Below, in pieces: positions 62,647 through 64,000 of a DNA stretch of 64,000 nt. The DNA is from Bacteroidota bacterium (GTDB lineage Bacteria; Bacteroidota; Bacteroidia; Chitinophagales; LD1), in NCBI GenBank assembly GCA_947475165.1, contig CANJLD010000011.1, positions 79,709-143,708 of the forward strand. The letters are read 5' to 3'. The notes under the pieces were generated by a model. That model searched no databases and was not told where the DNA came from. It was given only the letters and a program-made list of their open reading frames with translations. Numbering within the stretch: position 1 is the first letter of the stretch; every line of letters begins with the position of its first letter. The position numbers and the translations under genes are program-made.

Positions 62647-63429
62647 ATGAAAAAGTCAATTTTACTTTCTGTCGCTTTGTTCTTCATCTTCTCCATTTCA
62701 AAATCACAAACAGTAATGCAATTAAACGGTGTGGACTGCAACGGCAATTCGCACGACTTGCTTGCTGACTTAGATGCAGGTAAAGCAGTATTGCTTCACT
62801 TCTTTATGCCTAACTGCACATCGTGTCCCCCACCTGCCAAAAAAATTCAGGCAATGGCAAATAATATTTTAGCAATGCACCCCGGTATGATTACAGCTTA
62901 CGCCATGCCTTACAATAATTCTACCACTTGCGCTTACGCTGCATCATGGGTTACTACCAACGCACTTTCGCTTTATATGCCGTATGATAGCGGTGCGGTG
63001 CAGGTTGCAAATTACGGTGGCTTCGGAATGCCTACCGTTGTTTTGCTTGGCGGCACCGACCATCGTATAATGTTTTCTACTTTGAGTTTTTCTACTGCTG
63101 ATACGACAGAAATGCGCGATTCAATAATGGCGTTGCTTGAAGCACCTTCTGCAATTACAAATTTACCAAGCACAGTTTCTTCATTCAATGTATTTCCAAA
63201 TCCTGCCAACAATAATGTATCCATCAATTTCGATTTGAAGGAAACTTCAAATGTTGTAGTTGATATTACCGACATTTTAGGAAAGCAGGTTGCAATCATT
63301 TCAGAAGAAAAACAGAACGGTGTAGTAACAAAACAATTCAGCACGGCAGCATTGCCGAACGGAAACTATTTTGTTCGTTTGCAGGTAAACGGTAAAACCG
63401 CAACACAGAAACTAACTGTTGCCCATTAA
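62647..63429 (+). CDS. Secreted thioredoxin-fold protein with type IX sorting domain
   Basis: Predicted 260-residue protein; the ATG at 62647 begins a clear signal peptide (3-20), while the ORF extends further upstream without one. The thioredoxin-like domain has FFMPNCTSC with a CxxC at C57 and C60 and a cis-Pro-like region GFGMPTVVL. The last 75 residues (from VFPNPANN) are a Por secretion-system C-terminal sorting domain, so the protein is exported by the type IX system and attached to or released from the cell surface. It is followed after 2 bp by another secreted protein. Confidence 0.85.
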   Translation: MKKSILLSVALFFIFSISKSQTVMQLNGVDCNGNSHDLLADLDAGKAVLLHFFMPNCTSCPPPAKKIQAMANNILAMHPGMITAYAMPYNNSTTCAYAASWVTTNALSLYMPYDSGAVQVANYGGFGMPTVVLLGGTDHRIMFSTLSFSTADTTEMRDSIMALLEAPSAITNLPSTVSSFNVFPNPANNNVSINFDLKETSNVVVDITDILGKQVAIISEEKQNGVVTKQFSTAALPNGNYFVRLQVNGKTATQKLTVAH

Positions 63430-63431
63430 AT

Positions 63432-64000
63432 ATGAAAGCAATCAAAAACATAATTTTATCAGTAGCCGCAATACTTGCGGCTACTGATTTTTCTTTTTCG
63501 CAATCGTATTCCATTACTCCCAACGATACTTTTCAAACGGTGGGCTTTATGGAAGATTTGGAAACACTTACCATTTCGCAACTCAATGTTTCGAGCGATA
63601 GTATTTATCTGAAATGGGAAAAAGTAAGTGAAAGTGTTCCCGCAGATTGGGAAGCTACTGTTTGCGACAATCGTGTTTGCTACACTAACTTAATGGATAG
63701 CGGATTTATGAATCCTGTAATTCCAACCGAAACAGGGTTTTTGCTTTTGCATATCACTGCACACGTAAATTACGGCACTGCCATTATTCGTTATGCAGTT
63801 TGGGATGTTGCAACTCCATCTGCAAGAGACACAGTTACTTTTATTATGACCGTTAATGCGCCTTCGGCAATTTCAGAAACAGACAACAAAAACTCATTCA
63901 CCCTTTTCCCGAATCCTGCTTCTGATTTAATAAACATTCAGTTTTCAGACAACGAAGCGCACACTATCTCTGTTCTCAATTCACTTGGAGAAAAAATTCA
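63432..64000 (+). CDS. Secreted protein with type IX sorting domain, truncated by the window end
   Basis: Open reading frame of 189 codons from the ATG at 63432 that runs off the end of the window. It has a signal peptide (about 5-23, ending FSFSQS), a beta-rich middle region, and then the start of a Por C-terminal sorting domain (FTLFPNPASD, followed by ISVLNSLGEK). The middle has two Cys in TVCDNRVCY and no recognised catalytic motif. It lies 2 bp after the thioredoxin-fold gene and is surely co-transcribed with it. Confidence 0.8.
   Translation, partial: MKAIKNIILSVAAILAATDFSFSQSYSITPNDTFQTVGFMEDLETLTISQLNVSSDSIYLKWEKVSESVPADWEATVCDNRVCYTNLMDSGFMNPVIPTETGFLLLHITAHVNYGTAIIRYAVWDVATPSARDTVTFIMTVNAPSAISETDNKNSFTLFPNPASDLINIQFSDNEAHTISVLNSLGEKI

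Overview
The window looks like a chromosomal segment from a member of the Bacteroidota. The supporting signs are several promoter elements of the TAnnTTTG type, two secreted proteins at the right end with type IX secretion (Por) C-terminal sorting domains, and small families typical of this phylum (DUF6660-like, HYC_CC_PP-like, PepSY-like, DUF6428-like, and a metal RND pump fused to a TolC-like domain). The DNA is AT-rich, and genes run in many short, tightly packed, often translationally coupled operons on both strands. No rRNA or intact tRNA gene was seen.

Positions 1-50,000 form one very large locus for making and decorating a surface glycan or glycolipid. It contains 11 radical SAM enzymes: two with a B12-binding-type N-terminus, seven with twitch-like cysteines in front of the radical SAM domain, and two with a C-terminal SPASM-type region. 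It also contains 12 phytanoyl-CoA-dioxygenase-like (PhyH) genes carrying 14 catalytic domains, one further 2OG-Fe(II) oxygenase, and four paralogous membrane-anchored SGNH hydrolases. Around these lie glycosyltransferases (a two-domain GT-A protein, GT2, GT9 and two GT-C-like membrane proteins), an orphan Wzt-type export ATPase, a methyltransferase coupled to a UbiA prenyltransferase, an aryl-sulfotransferase-like lipoprotein and a multiheme cytochrome. The main modules are a plus-strand PhyH/ABC/methyltransferase/UbiA/GT/rSAM operon (9.3-19.9 kb), a minus-strand SGNH-SGNH-rSAM-rSAM-rSAM operon (19.9-26.9 kb), a plus-strand rSAM-rSAM-GT2 operon (27.0-30.3 kb) and a minus-strand five-gene PhyH operon followed by an rSAM gene (43.1-49.9 kb). 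A 42-bp tandem repeat array lies downstream of that last operon (42.7-43.0 kb). The working inference is radical and oxidative tailoring of a lipid-linked or exported polysaccharide. The substrate cannot be read from the sequence.

A boundary zone follows at 49.9-51.6 kb. It holds a tyrosine recombinase that has lost its catalytic half, a 13-bp direct repeat flanking it, two minus-strand terminators and two tRNA-3'-end-like fragments. This looks like the scar of one or more integrations.

Positions 51.6-62.5 kb are a metal/metalloid resistance block, all on the plus strand: a DUF6660-like small protein, a CusA/CzcA-type RND pump fused to a TolC-like domain, its periplasmic adaptor, a PepSY-like protein, a membrane protein resembling Ni/Co exporters, a P1B-type ATPase with an unusual DKTRT phosphorylation motif, an ArsR regulator, a DUF6428-like protein, an ArsC/LMW-phosphatase-like protein, a small His-rich protein interrupted by an in-frame TAG, and an HYC_CC_PP-like protein. 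The window ends with a secreted thioredoxin-fold protein and a second, truncated, secreted protein, both carrying Por sorting domains.
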